The notes under the pieces: model-generated
The model's input: the letters and a program-made list of their open reading frames with translations, nothing else
What the model was told of the DNA's origin: nothing
The model's database searches: none
In this document: piece by piece, positions 6,676 to 14,348 of the stretch
Position numbering within the stretch: the stretch's first letter is position 1
Layout of the letters: each line of letters opens with the position of its first letter
Made by a program: the position numbers and the translations under genes
From: JAIEPT01 sp038217425
GTDB taxonomy: Bacteria; Planctomycetota; Planctomycetia; Gemmatales; Gemmataceae
DNA length: 17,361 nt
Assembly: GCA_038217425.1 (NCBI GenBank)
Contig: JBBQPM010000147.1
Coordinates: forward strand, 1-17,361
Direction: 5' to 3'

Positions 6676-8145
6676 ATGTCCGCGCCGCGCTCGTTTGCTC
6701 GAACCCACGGATTCGCGCTCTGTTTCGGATTGCTCCTGGCGATTGGCCTGGCGATTCGCATCGCGGCGGCCGATTATTCCCTCGGGATCGCCCATGCCGA
6801 CGAGCATCAGCAGTATCTCGAACAGGCGCCCCGCCTCGCCTGGCAAGGGCCGGCGATGCAGTTCTGGGAACAGAAGCGCGGCATGCGCAACCTGCTCTAC
6901 CCGTATTGCCTGGCCGGTTCGCTGATTTTCGTCGAAGCGATCGGGATTGACAACCCAATTACGCAGGCGGCGCTGCTGCGCGGCTGCCTGGCGATCGCCA
7001 TCTTTCTCCTCATCGCCTGGCAAGCGTGGCTGGAACGCCAGCGCGGCGCCTCCGTCTGTTCGCTGGCCCTGCTCGCGTTGGCCGCTCTTATGGGGAGCGC
7101 GGTCTACGTCAACGTCCGCCTGCTCACCGAAAACGTCATCATCCTCCCGATGCTCCTGGGCCTCCTGGCTTTGGAGCGGCGCCCTTTTCTCGCGGGCATT
7201 TGCTTCGGCATCATGTTCGCCGTTCGCTTTCAGTCCGCATTCCTGGTCGCGGGGGTCGTTCTACTCATGATTTGGGACGATGTGCGGTCCGGAAGCTGGG
7301 TCATTCCTCGCGAAAGCCGAACGGTGCGACTGAGCACCGGCCTGCTCTTGAGTATCTTCCTCGCCGTCGGCTTACTCGACCGCGTGACCTTGGGGACGTG
7401 GTTTCATTCGCCGTTGGAATGTTTCCAGGCAAACATCTTCGAAAACGCTGCCGCCCAGTTCGGCGTGGAGCCCTGGCACTACTATCTGAAATCGAACGGC
7501 GCCTCCGTGATCCGCATGTCGCTGCTGGCGCCTCTGGTGCTGTGGCTGGGAGCCGTGAAGGAAAGACGCATCGCATTCCTCATGGCTCTGATGATCGTCG
7601 GGCATTCGGTCATCAGCCATAAAGAGGCTCGGTTTCTCTGGTGCCTGCTGCCGCTCCTGCTGCTGCTCCTGGCCCGGGGAATCGAAACCCTCTGGAACGG
7701 GATCCGCCACGGGCCGACCCGCATCGCGGCGATTTCACTTTTGGCGATTTCATTCCTGGTCGGTAGCGCTCGGCAGGCGCCCAAGATCAATTGGCGGTCC
7801 GAGCCGTACTACTCGTCGGCCTTGGCGCTGGCGGACCTGCACCGGCGCGACGACGTTCGCGGCGTGGGGATGGGCATCGATTCGGGGCCATGTTTTTGCG
7901 GGAACTATTTCTACCTGCGTCAGGACGTTCCGCTACTTTACAAGCATCCCCATGAGTTTGCCCAGATGGCGCGTACGGGCGACTCCGTCAATTACTTTAT
8001 CCTTCACCGCCCCTGGTTGACGCACTTCGATCCCGATTCGGTCGAAATCGTCGCGGAGTATCCCGACCTGGTGACCTGTCGACTGAAAAAGCCGATGCAG
8101 ACAACGCCGGGTAAGGATGCCCGAACACCTGTGCCTCTCTCGTAG
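6676..8145 (+). CDS. GT22 (Alg9/PIG-B-like) membrane mannosyltransferase
   Basis: This 489-aa multi-spanning protein carries the signatures of CAZy family GT22 (PF03901), the GT-C enzymes that in eukaryotes add mannose from dolichol-phosphate-mannose to N-glycan or GPI precursors. The first lumenal loop has HADEHQQYLE (40-49), matching the family HPDE motif with its catalytic aspartate. FGVEPWHYYL (262-271) matches the FYGxxPWHWY motif, and HKEARF (315-320) is the HKExRF signature. About ten hydrophobic segments precede a soluble C-terminal domain (about 365-489) containing GPCFCGNYFYL. The substrate in bacteria is unknown; a polyprenyl-phosphate sugar donor is expected. The gene lies alone on the plus strand after a lipoprotein, convergent with rplU. 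The ATG at 6676 has only a weak GGGA upstream, but the hydrophobic start agrees. Confidence 0.88.
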   Translation: MSAPRSFARTHGFALCFGLLLAIGLAIRIAAADYSLGIAHADEHQQYLEQAPRLAWQGPAMQFWEQKRGMRNLLYPYCLAGSLIFVEAIGIDNPITQAALLRGCLAIAIFLLIAWQAWLERQRGASVCSLALLALAALMGSAVYVNVRLLTENVIILPMLLGLLALERRPFLAGICFGIMFAVRFQSAFLVAGVVLLMIWDDVRSGSWVIPRESRTVRLSTGLLLSIFLAVGLLDRVTLGTWFHSPLECFQANIFENAAAQFGVEPWHYYLKSNGASVIRMSLLAPLVLWLGAVKERRIAFLMALMIVGHSVISHKEARFLWCLLPLLLLLLARGIETLWNGIRHGPTRIAAISLLAISFLVGSARQAPKINWRSEPYYSSALALADLHRRDDVRGVGMGIDSGPCFCGNYFYLRQDVPLLYKHPHEFAQMARTGDSVNYFILHRPWLTHFDPDSVEIVAEYPDLVTCRLKKPMQTTPGKDARTPVPLS

Positions 8146-8153
8146 GCGCAACG

Positions 8154-8178
8154 AAAAAAGCCTCCCTTGCGGAAGGCT
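8154..8178 (-). terminator. Intrinsic terminator after rplU
   Basis: On the minus strand AGCCTTCC pairs with GGGAGGCT (8 bp with one G-U pair) around a GCAA tetraloop, a stable GNRA type, and is followed directly by six T. The stem lies 29 nt past the rplU stop, in the 61-nt gap to the convergent GT22 gene. Read from the plus strand it lacks a T-run, so it should stop only the rplU operon. Confidence 0.88.
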
Positions 8179-8206
8179 CATTGCATCAGATTATTCCACA
8201 CTCGGC

Positions 8207-8518
8207 CTAGGGGAGCACGATCTGTTTGACCTTGACCGACGTGTACGGCTGACGATGGCCGCGGAGTCGGCGGTAGTTCTTGCGTCGGCGGAAATGTTGG
8301 ATGTAGAGCTTGGTGGTCGGATGATCGACGACCTCGGCCACGATCTTGGCGCCGGCGATATGCGGGGCGCCGAGCGTGGGCGTGCTCTCTTTTTGGCCCA
8401 GGAGCACGCGGTCGAACTCAATGGTCTTACCCAGTTCTACGTCGCGAAAATCCAGCTTGACGACGTCGCCTTCCTGGACGCGATATTGGCGGGAACCATC
8501 TTCAAAAATCGCAAACAT
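8207..8518 (-). CDS. rplU: 50S ribosomal protein L21
   Basis: The protein is 103 aa, the usual L21 length, starting MFAIFEDGSRQYRVQEGD. The C-terminal signature RRRKNYRRLRGHRQPYTSVKV contacts 23S rRNA and is fully kept. The ATG at 8518 is preceded by AGGGGTG at about 8 nt; an in-frame upstream start at 8545 is less likely because family members begin MFAI/MYAV. In most bacteria rplU is followed by rpmA (L27). Here it is the last gene of its operon, closed by a terminator, and rpmA is absent from the window. It follows coaX by 40 nt, so L21 supply may depend on transcription through coaX and the genes before it. Confidence 0.97.
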   Translation of the reverse strand: MFAIFEDGSRQYRVQEGDVVKLDFRDVELGKTIEFDRVLLGQKESTPTLGAPHIAGAKIVAEVVDHPTTKLYIQHFRRRKNYRRLRGHRQPYTSVKVKQIVLP

Positions 8519-8558
8519 CGGAACACCCCTGGAGCCGTGCTTCATTCTCCATTCCTTC

Positions 8559-9308
8559 TTACGAAAAGCCGGACGATCGTCCAGCCAGGCGAATCCCTTC
8601 GAGGGTCAAAGTGGGCAAAAAACGTACCGTCCCAGCCATATGCGGCGCCAAAAGTTCGCCGTCGCCGCCGGTGACGTAGACCGTCAACGGGCCCGCTCGG
8701 CGATACACGGCAAGCGCGCTTTCGATGCCCCCCAGCACGGCATGAAACAGTCCGGCTTGCAGCGCCGGTTCCGTCGACTTGGCCGGGGGGTCGGTCCGCT
8801 GCGTCACCTGAATGCTTGGCAACAGGGCCGTGTGTTGGTGCAGGACCTGGGCCATGAGACGCAGGCCCGGGAAGATCGCGCCTCCCTGGAAGACTCCGTG
8901 GGCATCGACGTAATCCACGGTGACCGCCGTCCCCGCGTCGACGACCGCCGCCGGCTCGCCCGCCGGACGCAACGCATTGACGGCGACCGCATCCAGCAGG
9001 CGGTCGATCCCCGTCCGGAGCGACACCTCCTCGGCGACACGAAGCGGCAGATCACGCATCGACGTCAGCTGATGCACGGATTGTTTTCGCTCCGTCAACC
9101 ATTTCGCCAGTTGCTCGCAGGCCGTCGGCCGAACGCCGGCGATCACCCAACGATGCGATTCTTCCACCTTCCACGCGACCAACTGCCGCTGCCAGGCTTC
9201 GGGTTCATGCTTCAGCGAAGCGACCGTCTCGACCGCGTCTGCAGAGCATCGGCCCCATTTGACGCGCGTATTGCCGACGTCGACCACGAAGTCTACGGTT
9301 GGCGCCAT
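8559..9308 (-). CDS. coaX: Type III pantothenate kinase
   Basis: CoaX (EC 2.7.1.33) phosphorylates pantothenate in the first step of coenzyme A synthesis and belongs to the acetate/sugar kinase-actin fold. The 249 aa fit the family. The phosphate motif is VVDVGNTRVKWG (8-19, Asp10), followed by GIDR (100-103), the second phosphate loop VVDAGTAVTVDYVD (122-135), GGAIFPG (142-148) and the adenosine loop TGGDG (213-217). All are intact. The ATG at 9308 lies inside the end of the upstream membrane-protein gene, a 16-nt overlap, which suggests coupled translation. The minus-strand ribosome site is a GGATGAG-like sequence. It is followed by rplU 40 nt on. Confidence 0.95.
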   Translation of the reverse strand: MAPTVDFVVDVGNTRVKWGRCSADAVETVASLKHEPEAWQRQLVAWKVEESHRWVIAGVRPTACEQLAKWLTERKQSVHQLTSMRDLPLRVAEEVSLRTGIDRLLDAVAVNALRPAGEPAAVVDAGTAVTVDYVDAHGVFQGGAIFPGLRLMAQVLHQHTALLPSIQVTQRTDPPAKSTEPALQAGLFHAVLGGIESALAVYRRAGPLTVYVTGGDGELLAPHMAGTVRFLPTLTLEGIRLAGRSSGFS

Positions 9309-10744
9309 GGCTCATCCGGGCCTTTCTTCACCCAGCGCGGATCGCCGGCATGCGCGAAGCAGAAGTTGCGGATCAGGGCGTCGCGGGCGGGCACCTGTCC
9401 CGGCTTGCTGTCGCGCATGATCGGCAGCAACCAATAGAGGAACGGATCGGCGTCCTCGAAGCGTTCGCCATGGATATTGAAATCGCCGTAGTAATACGGG
9501 AAGTACGACTCGGGATCGTTGGGCGAGCGCGGGATCTGTGGGTCGGCGAAGTGCGGATAACTCCCCAGGAGATGGAGCACCCGATAGACCCGGATCCGCT
9601 CGATCGGCCAGTCAGGATGCTCGGGATACTTGGCGACGTGTCCCAGATGCCGACAGAAAGACTCGCAGAAGATCATGCTCGAATGCGTCGGTTTGCGATA
9701 CTGCTGGTCCAGCGGCATGGTCGGATGGAACGGCACCGCCATCATCCAGCGGGGCTTCTTCTCCAGGTCCTTTAGATTCTCGCTCCACGCCTCTTTTTTC
9801 CCCGGCGAATTGTAGGTCCGCTCGAAGACCGCCCAGGGGAGTTCAGCCGGCTCCGGGGGCTCGTACGTCTCGGCGTTCTGGGCGAAGGCGAGGAGCCGTT
9901 GATACTGCAGGCCGACGGTCTGCAGCGATTGAAATTGGTCGTCGGTCTCGGGGAGCTTGAACCACATCGCCTGGAGATCGTCGGGCGCGGGGCCGGACTT
10001 GAAGATGACGTGGAACCAGTAATGATTGGCGGGGCCGGGCTCGGGGGAGTAGAAACGGTAGGCGTTGTTGATGTTGAAGAATTCGAGGTAGGGGCGGTAG
10101 AACCGCGTCCAGAGCTGGGCGCCGATCCAGGGCCCTGGCTGCGCGGAGAGCGTCGCCGAGATCAGGCCGAGGAAGTGATACAAGATGACGCCGGAGAGAA
10201 CGAGCTGGCGCGTGGGGCGCGTCGCGGCCCAGAGGGCGGCGGCGACGCAACTCAGGAAGCCCCCTACGAGCCAAAACCGCTGGATCGTGAACCAGTCCTC
10301 CGGGAATGCCAGGCTCGCCACGACCCCGGCCAAACCGAGCGTCGCGCACTGGGCGGCGACGTCCGTGGTCGGTTCCTCATTCCGCAGAACATTTCGGGCG
10401 CCTTGCAGCGCCATCGGCACGAAGAAGATCCAGAGGAGGAACGCCAGGCCCGGGCCGAACTTGAACGGCTCCTGATCGAAGCAGACCCAGCAGAAGATGC
10501 CGGAGATGCCCAGCGCGAACGCGATCAGCGATCCCGCCAGGGCAAACCGGGTCAACCGCGGATAGAGATTTTCGACCGGGAAGTGCGAACGCAGCGCCAG
10601 TCCGGCGCCGGCCAGTAGCGCGCCGGCGCTCGGCACATACGGGGAACGTTGCCCGGTGAGAAGCGAGGTGAGCAGCGAGACGCAGCAAACGCCCAGCCCG
10701 GCGAGGAGCAACTTCCAGGACCAGGAATTCGGTTTCGCGGCCAT
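9293..10744 (-). CDS. Polytopic membrane protein with large soluble C-terminal domain, unknown function
   Basis: The 483-aa protein has about seven hydrophobic segments in residues 11-200 (roughly 12-30, 38-52, 66-90, 97-115, 132-147, 156-174 and 180-200), then about 280 soluble residues. Just after the last segment is a distinctive block, FFNINNAYRFYSPEPGPANH (222-241). The position and wording (asparagine-rich, then FY/FAPEP) recall bacterial HTTM or DUF5819-type proteins, where a 'FAPEP' motif follows the membrane part, but the match is loose. The C-terminal part is rich in Trp, Tyr, Pro and His without a motif I can name. It lies 24 nt after the double-YbjN gene and overlaps coaX by 16 nt, so it belongs to the same operon. 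The ATG at 10744 has an AGAGG site. Confidence 0.85.
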   Translation of the reverse strand: MAAKPNSWSWKLLLAGLGVCCVSLLTSLLTGQRSPYVPSAGALLAGAGLALRSHFPVENLYPRLTRFALAGSLIAFALGISGIFCWVCFDQEPFKFGPGLAFLLWIFFVPMALQGARNVLRNEEPTTDVAAQCATLGLAGVVASLAFPEDWFTIQRFWLVGGFLSCVAAALWAATRPTRQLVLSGVILYHFLGLISATLSAQPGPWIGAQLWTRFYRPYLEFFNINNAYRFYSPEPGPANHYWFHVIFKSGPAPDDLQAMWFKLPETDDQFQSLQTVGLQYQRLLAFAQNAETYEPPEPAELPWAVFERTYNSPGKKEAWSENLKDLEKKPRWMMAVPFHPTMPLDQQYRKPTHSSMIFCESFCRHLGHVAKYPEHPDWPIERIRVYRVLHLLGSYPHFADPQIPRSPNDPESYFPYYYGDFNIHGERFEDADPFLYWLLPIMRDSKPGQVPARDALIRNFCFAHAGDPRWVKKGPDEPWRQP

Positions 10745-10768
10745 GACGCCTCTAGGAGGCTTCGCGGC

Positions 10769-11617
10769 TTATTTCCCGCTCGCGAAGCGAATGAAATTCT
10801 TCGTTTCCGATTCGAACCCGGCAATGAAGTTGCGGATGATCCCTTCGGAAGTCCCCGCCTCGCAATCGAGCGTCGACTCCAGGGCTGTGTATTCCTGCTC
10901 GTTCGCCTTGTAGACGACCAGCCGAACGTACTTCCGTGAGAAATTATATTCGTTCACCTTCTCCAGGGGAATCTTGGGGAAATGGACCGAGGCCAGCAAG
11001 TCCTTGCCCCCGTTGCTCACGATGCGGTAGCTAATCTTGTCCAACGTGTACTCGAAGATCGCAGTCTGTTTGTCCTGCGATTTCTTGACGTCGATCTTCA
11101 TGCTGCGAAAAACGTCCTCGAGCTTCTCGTTCGTCACCGTCGGCAGAATCACGTCGTTTTTGAGGTACGCGGCCCGGAACTGCTGAAAGCTCGACAGTTC
11201 GGCCAGGTAGTTGTTGGCGACCTGCTTGAGGGCGCTCGCCGTGAATCCGGGCGACAGGTCGAAATTGTTTTCAAGGGCGACGAACTCGTCCTTCTCGCCT
11301 TTTTGCAGCGACGCCCGGGTGAAGCGAGTCTGCACGTTCCAGAAATTGACTTGCTCGAGCGGGATTTTCGGGAACGCCGACATGAACATCAATTCCTTGC
11401 CGGCGAAATTGTAGATGCGAATCGTGATCTTGTTGACTTGCAGTTCGAACAGGCCGACGTCCTTTTCGGGCGCCTCGAGGGTCTTGGCGTCGAAGCCGAG
11501 CTTCTTGAAAGCGTCCTCGGTGTCCTTGATCGGCAGCGCTTTCAAAACCTCATCCTGGGCCAGGGCGGAAAGCGGGCACAGCAGCAAAAAGGCGATCGTC
11601 CAACCGCGCAGTGACAT
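10769..11617 (-). CDS. Secreted protein with two YbjN-like domains
   Basis: This 282-aa protein has a Sec signal peptide (1-20, cleavage after ALA) and two copies of a YbjN-like module. The copies share FPKIPLEQVN (82-91) and FPKIPLEKVN (213-222), exactly 131 residues apart, each preceded by a beta-rich segment with KITIRIYNF or KISYRIVSN and followed by an ALE..(L/F)D element. YbjN folds resemble type III secretion chaperones and usually lie in the cytoplasm; exported versions are unusual and likely bind another protein in the periplasm. The second module resembles the neighbouring single-module protein more closely (LDCEAGTSEGII against LDCFAGTSDAII), which suggests duplication within the locus. 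It begins 11 nt after that gene; CGGAG gives the ribosome site for the ATG at 11617. The partner is unknown. Confidence 0.85.
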   Translation of the reverse strand: MSLRGWTIAFLLLCPLSALAQDEVLKALPIKDTEDAFKKLGFDAKTLEAPEKDVGLFELQVNKITIRIYNFAGKELMFMSAFPKIPLEQVNFWNVQTRFTRASLQKGEKDEFVALENNFDLSPGFTASALKQVANNYLAELSSFQQFRAAYLKNDVILPTVTNEKLEDVFRSMKIDVKKSQDKQTAIFEYTLDKISYRIVSNGGKDLLASVHFPKIPLEKVNEYNFSRKYVRLVVYKANEQEYTALESTLDCEAGTSEGIIRNFIAGFESETKNFIRFASGK

Positions 11618-11628
11618 GACGAGCTCCG

Positions 11629-12084
11629 TTATTTCTTGTTGACGAACTTGACGAACTGATCGAGTTCATTGAAAAAGCGATGCAGATATTGGGTGATTAT
11701 CGCGTCCGACGTCCCCGCGAAACAATCGAGCTGCATCTCGAGCGAAACCTTGTCTTTCAGCAGCACCGCCCGGGCGAAGCGCGTGCTCGTATTCCAGCGG
11801 TTGAGATCTTCCAGCGGCAGCTTGTCGTCGAACTGCGCGTCGATCCAGAGATCCTTGCCGGCGTAAATGTGCAGGCGCAGCTTCATGGCCTTGTGTTCGA
11901 AGTCGTAGATGAAATCGCCCGGAACTTTGTCGTTGTTCCGCATGAAGTCGATCTTCTGGGCCGCGAGGACGGCTTCGAGCTTTTGCGTGGAGACGTCGCG
12001 ATAGACGCGTTCTTCCTGGGCCCGCACGGGAACCTGGGGCGCGACGAAAACAAAGATGAACGCGATCAAGAGCCGAGAGCGCAT
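11629..12084 (-). CDS. Secreted single-domain YbjN-like protein
   Basis: The 151-aa protein starts MRSRLLIAFIFVFVAPQVPV with predicted cleavage after VRA (residue 22), then one YbjN-like module: KLEAVLAAQKIDF, a beta-rich FEHKAMKLRLHIYAGKDLW, DKLPLEDLNRWN (87-98) and LDCFAGTSDAII (119-130). These correspond position by position to the modules of the next gene. An AAGGGA ribosome site lies 7 nt before the ATG at 12084, and the long in-frame extension to 12513 overlaps the fucosyltransferase gene and is rejected. It is first in the five-gene operon that ends with rplU and is preceded by a good promoter candidate. Function is unknown; a periplasmic binding or chaperone-like role is inferred from the fold only. 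Confidence 0.85.
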   Translation of the reverse strand: MRSRLLIAFIFVFVAPQVPVRAQEERVYRDVSTQKLEAVLAAQKIDFMRNNDKVPGDFIYDFEHKAMKLRLHIYAGKDLWIDAQFDDKLPLEDLNRWNTSTRFARAVLLKDKVSLEMQLDCFAGTSDAIITQYLHRFFNELDQFVKFVNKK

Positions 12085-12126
12085 GACGAAATCCCTTTCC
12101 AAAAGCTTCCTCCTGAGACGCTTCCC

Positions 12127-12155
12127 AGTGTGGGCGAAATGAAAAAACGTGTCAA
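12127..12155 (-). promoter_or_regulatory. Candidate sigma70-type promoter of the YbjN-coaX-rplU operon
   Basis: On the minus strand a consensus TTGACA -35 box (12155-12150) is followed after exactly 17 nt by CACACT (12132-12127), which matches three of six bases of the -10 consensus. The spacer contains a T-run. The position, about 43 nt before the first ATG of the operon and downstream of the GT10 stop codon, fits well. Confidence 0.45.
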
Positions 12156-12170
12156 GGCGAGTTGCGTGAG

Positions 12171-13079
12171 TCAGGCGCTGCGGCGCAGCAACCCGTGCCA
12201 CAGTCGGCGGATACGGGCATTCAGTCGCCACTGGAGCCGTTCCAGGCGCGAACGCTGTGGTTTCCCCTGCTGAAAGATCTTGGCGAAGAACGCGACGATG
12301 TTCTCGTCCGTCACGCAGGCTGGGGGCGTATTGTTCGCGAAGTAGGGCTCGCGAAAATAGCTCATGTAAAGTTCGTCGTCCCGGTCGACCTTGATGATCC
12401 ATTCCAGGGCCGCGTCCTCGTCGGCGAAGTCGTGCAGGTTGATGAAGCTCCGGGGATTGAAATCGCGCTCCACGCACGGGTTGCCCCAGTAGATCGGCAA
12501 ACTGTTCGACCACATTGGCTCCGCAAGCTTCTCCGTCGTGTAACCGGGATAGGAGGCGTTCTCAAACGCCAGGGTGAACTTGTAGTCGAGCAGGAATTGC
12601 CGTTTGTTTCCGATCGGAGCGCCGAGGTTGTTGAGGTAGCGCCCGCCGGAATCGACGAGCTTGTATCGGCTCAGCTTGTGGAAGAACCGATTTCTTTTTT
12701 GACAGCCGCCGTTGGAGACGACGAAGTTGCAGAAGCGCGACTTCGAGCGCAGGATCTGCTCGGGATCCTTGGGCCGCGTGAGTTCGAGCGGATCGAAATA
12801 GGTCCGGTACAGCGGCATCCGAAAGTGGCAGGGATGCTCGAGCCAGTCAAAGCTGATGGCATAGTCGAATGTCGACAGATCGGGGCGTACGTTCTCGCCC
12901 GTGTAGCATATGGTGATGCCGCGGAAATCGCGAGGCGGCGGACCCCAGACGAAACAAATCAAGTAATCGGGGTTCTCCGCCACCTCCGCCTGGAAGTTAT
13001 CCTTGAGGAACCGGGTGAACCAATTATCGTAAACGTCGAAGCCGGGGTAAACCGCGGCGAAATTGAAGCGAATCGTCAT
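12171..13079 (-). CDS. Alpha-1,3-fucosyltransferase, GT10 family
   Basis: This 302-aa protein would transfer fucose from GDP-L-fucose to a GlcNAc- or Glc-containing glycan. The conserved GT10 block AFENASYPGYTTEKLAEPMW (171-190) followed by SLPIYWGNP contains the FEN and TEK residues that bind GDP-fucose. Upstream it has CYTGENVRPDL (59-69), FDYAISFDWLEHP, and FVVSNGG..RN.FFHKLSRYKLVDSGGR (119-147). The layout follows the short Helicobacter FucT enzymes, with a basic, Trp- and Arg-rich C-terminal tail (about 275-302) that in those enzymes holds the protein at the membrane; no heptad repeats separate it. It is last in the fucose cluster and 197 nt downstream of gmd, with a palindromic repeat in between. 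The ribosome site (AGGCGAT) is weak. The exact acceptor and linkage cannot be told. Confidence 0.93.
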   Translation of the reverse strand: MTIRFNFAAVYPGFDVYDNWFTRFLKDNFQAEVAENPDYLICFVWGPPPRDFRGITICYTGENVRPDLSTFDYAISFDWLEHPCHFRMPLYRTYFDPLELTRPKDPEQILRSKSRFCNFVVSNGGCQKRNRFFHKLSRYKLVDSGGRYLNNLGAPIGNKRQFLLDYKFTLAFENASYPGYTTEKLAEPMWSNSLPIYWGNPCVERDFNPRSFINLHDFADEDAALEWIIKVDRDDELYMSYFREPYFANNTPPACVTDENIVAFFAKIFQQGKPQRSRLERLQWRLNARIRRLWHGLLRRSA

Positions 13080-13151
13080 GTTGATCGCCTACTACTACAG
13101 CGCTAGAAACTAGCAGGGCATTGCAGTAACTTCAAATTCAGGCAGCATTTA

Positions 13152-13259
13152 CTCCCCTCTCCCTTCGGGAGAGGGGTTGGGGGTGAGGGGGAATAGCCGT
13201 GCTATTGAGTTGAGCCATTTCCCCCTCACCCCCGCCCCTCTCCCGCAGGGAGAAGGGAG
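13152..13259. repeat. 41-bp inverted repeat (CCCTCTCCC family) between gmd and GT10
   Basis: The arms 13152-13193 and 13219-13259 are inverted copies with about four differences, 25 nt apart. Each arm has its own hairpin: CCCTCTCCC-TTC-GGGAGAGGG in the left, CCCTCTCCC-GCA-GGGAGAAGGG in the right, plus a CCCCCTCACCCCC tail. Translated, one strand gives LTPNPSPEGRGE, a phrase well known from mis-annotated proteins in many genomes. It is a REP-like element; no transposase gene is near. It fills most of the 197-nt gap. A small palindrome GCTAG-AAA-CTAGC lies beside it at 13102-13114. Confidence 0.9.
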
Positions 13260-13276
13260 AAGATAGCGATGTTGTA

Positions 13277-14290
13277 TTACGCCGCCTTGACTCGGGGCGT
13301 CTGGAAGCTGTGGGGCGCCATGTCGCGCATTTCGCGGCGAACCACTTCCACGTCGTGGTCGACCATCATGCGCACGAGCTGCGGGAACGAAACTTCCGGC
13401 TTCCAACCGAGCTTGCGCCGCGCCTTGCTCGGATCCGCGAGCAACAAATCGACCTCGGCCGGGCGGTAGAACTTCGGGTCGATCACCACGTGCTTTTGCC
13501 AGTCGAGGTCGAGATAATCGAACGCGATCGAGACGAACTCCTCGACCGAATGCGTCTCGCCGGTGCCGATGACGAAATCCTCGGGCGTCTCTTGCTGCAG
13601 CATCATCCACATGGCGCGGACGTAATCGCCGGCGTAGCCCCAGTCGCGTTTCGCCTTGAGATTGCCCAGGCGGAGTTCGTCGGCCAGGCCGAGCTTGATG
13701 CGAGCGACGTGATGGCTGATTTTGCGGGTGACGAATTCCAGCCCGCGCCGGGGCCCCTCGTGATTGAACAAGATGCCGGAGCAAGCGAATAGGCCGTAAC
13801 TCTCACGGTAATTTACCGTCAGATGATGGCCGTATGCCTTGGCGACGGCGTAGGGGCTGCGCGGGTAGAAGGGCGTCGTCTCGCGCTGGGGCGTTTCCTG
13901 CACCAGGCCGTACATTTCGCTCGAGGACGCCTGGTAGAAGCGCGCCTTGGGAGCGACCCGGCGCATCGCCTCGAGCATGCGCGTCACGCCCACGGCGGTG
14001 AACTCCGCGGTGAGCACCGGTTGCTTGAAACTCACCGGCACGAACGACATGGCCGCGAGGTTGTAGACTTCATCGGGCTGCACGTGATCGAACACGCCCA
14101 GGAGCGACGACGAATCGAGCAGATCGCCTTCGACCAGTTCGATCTGGTCGCGGATCTTCTCGATGCGATGATGGTTTTCGCTGCTGGCGCGGCGGGTCAT
14201 GCCGACGACGCGGTAATTTTTCTGGAGCAACAACTCCGCGAGATGCGAGCCGTCCTGCCCGGTGATGCCGGTGATGAGTGCCGTGGTCAT
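13277..14290 (-). CDS. gmd: GDP-mannose 4,6-dehydratase
   Basis: Gmd (EC 4.2.1.47) converts GDP-mannose to GDP-4-keto-6-deoxymannose, the first step to GDP-L-fucose. The 337-aa extended SDR protein starts with the Rossmann motif GITGQDG (8-14). The active site is QASSSEMYG (120-128) with Ser123 and Glu125, and YAVAK (147-151) gives Tyr147 and Lys151, offset by nine from E. coli Thr132/Glu134/Tyr156/Lys160. Ser replaces the usual Thr, a conservative change also found in relatives. The NADP-binding RRASS (33-37) and substrate region FNHEGPRRGLEFVTRKI (185-201) are present. AAGGA lies 8 nt before the ATG at 14290. It follows the FUT8-like gene by 58 nt, and Fcl, the next enzyme of the pathway, is in the same cluster. 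Confidence 0.97.
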   Translation of the reverse strand: MTTALITGITGQDGSHLAELLLQKNYRVVGMTRRASSENHHRIEKIRDQIELVEGDLLDSSSLLGVFDHVQPDEVYNLAAMSFVPVSFKQPVLTAEFTAVGVTRMLEAMRRVAPKARFYQASSSEMYGLVQETPQRETTPFYPRSPYAVAKAYGHHLTVNYRESYGLFACSGILFNHEGPRRGLEFVTRKISHHVARIKLGLADELRLGNLKAKRDWGYAGDYVRAMWMMLQQETPEDFVIGTGETHSVEEFVSIAFDYLDLDWQKHVVIDPKFYRPAEVDLLLADPSKARRKLGWKPEVSFPQLVRMMVDHDVEVVRREMRDMAPHSFQTPRVKAA

Positions 14291-14348
14291 TGAGAAATCC
14301 TTTTCGTGAGCCTGGTTCCGCGGGAAAGGCGCTCGATACTCACATCGG

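Noticed and set aside
8519..8558. L21 leader regulatory RNA before rplU
   Set aside because: The gap to coaX is only 40 nt and shows no stable fold.
11629..12513. 294-codon version of the YbjN-like protein
   Set aside because: The first 143 codons overlap the GT10 gene and read as low-complexity; ATG 12084 has a ribosome site and a signal peptide directly after it.
13149..13784. 211-codon minus-strand frame ending LTPNPSPEGRGE
   Set aside because: It is a frame shadow of gmd running into the palindromic repeat; this phrase is a known translation of such repeats.
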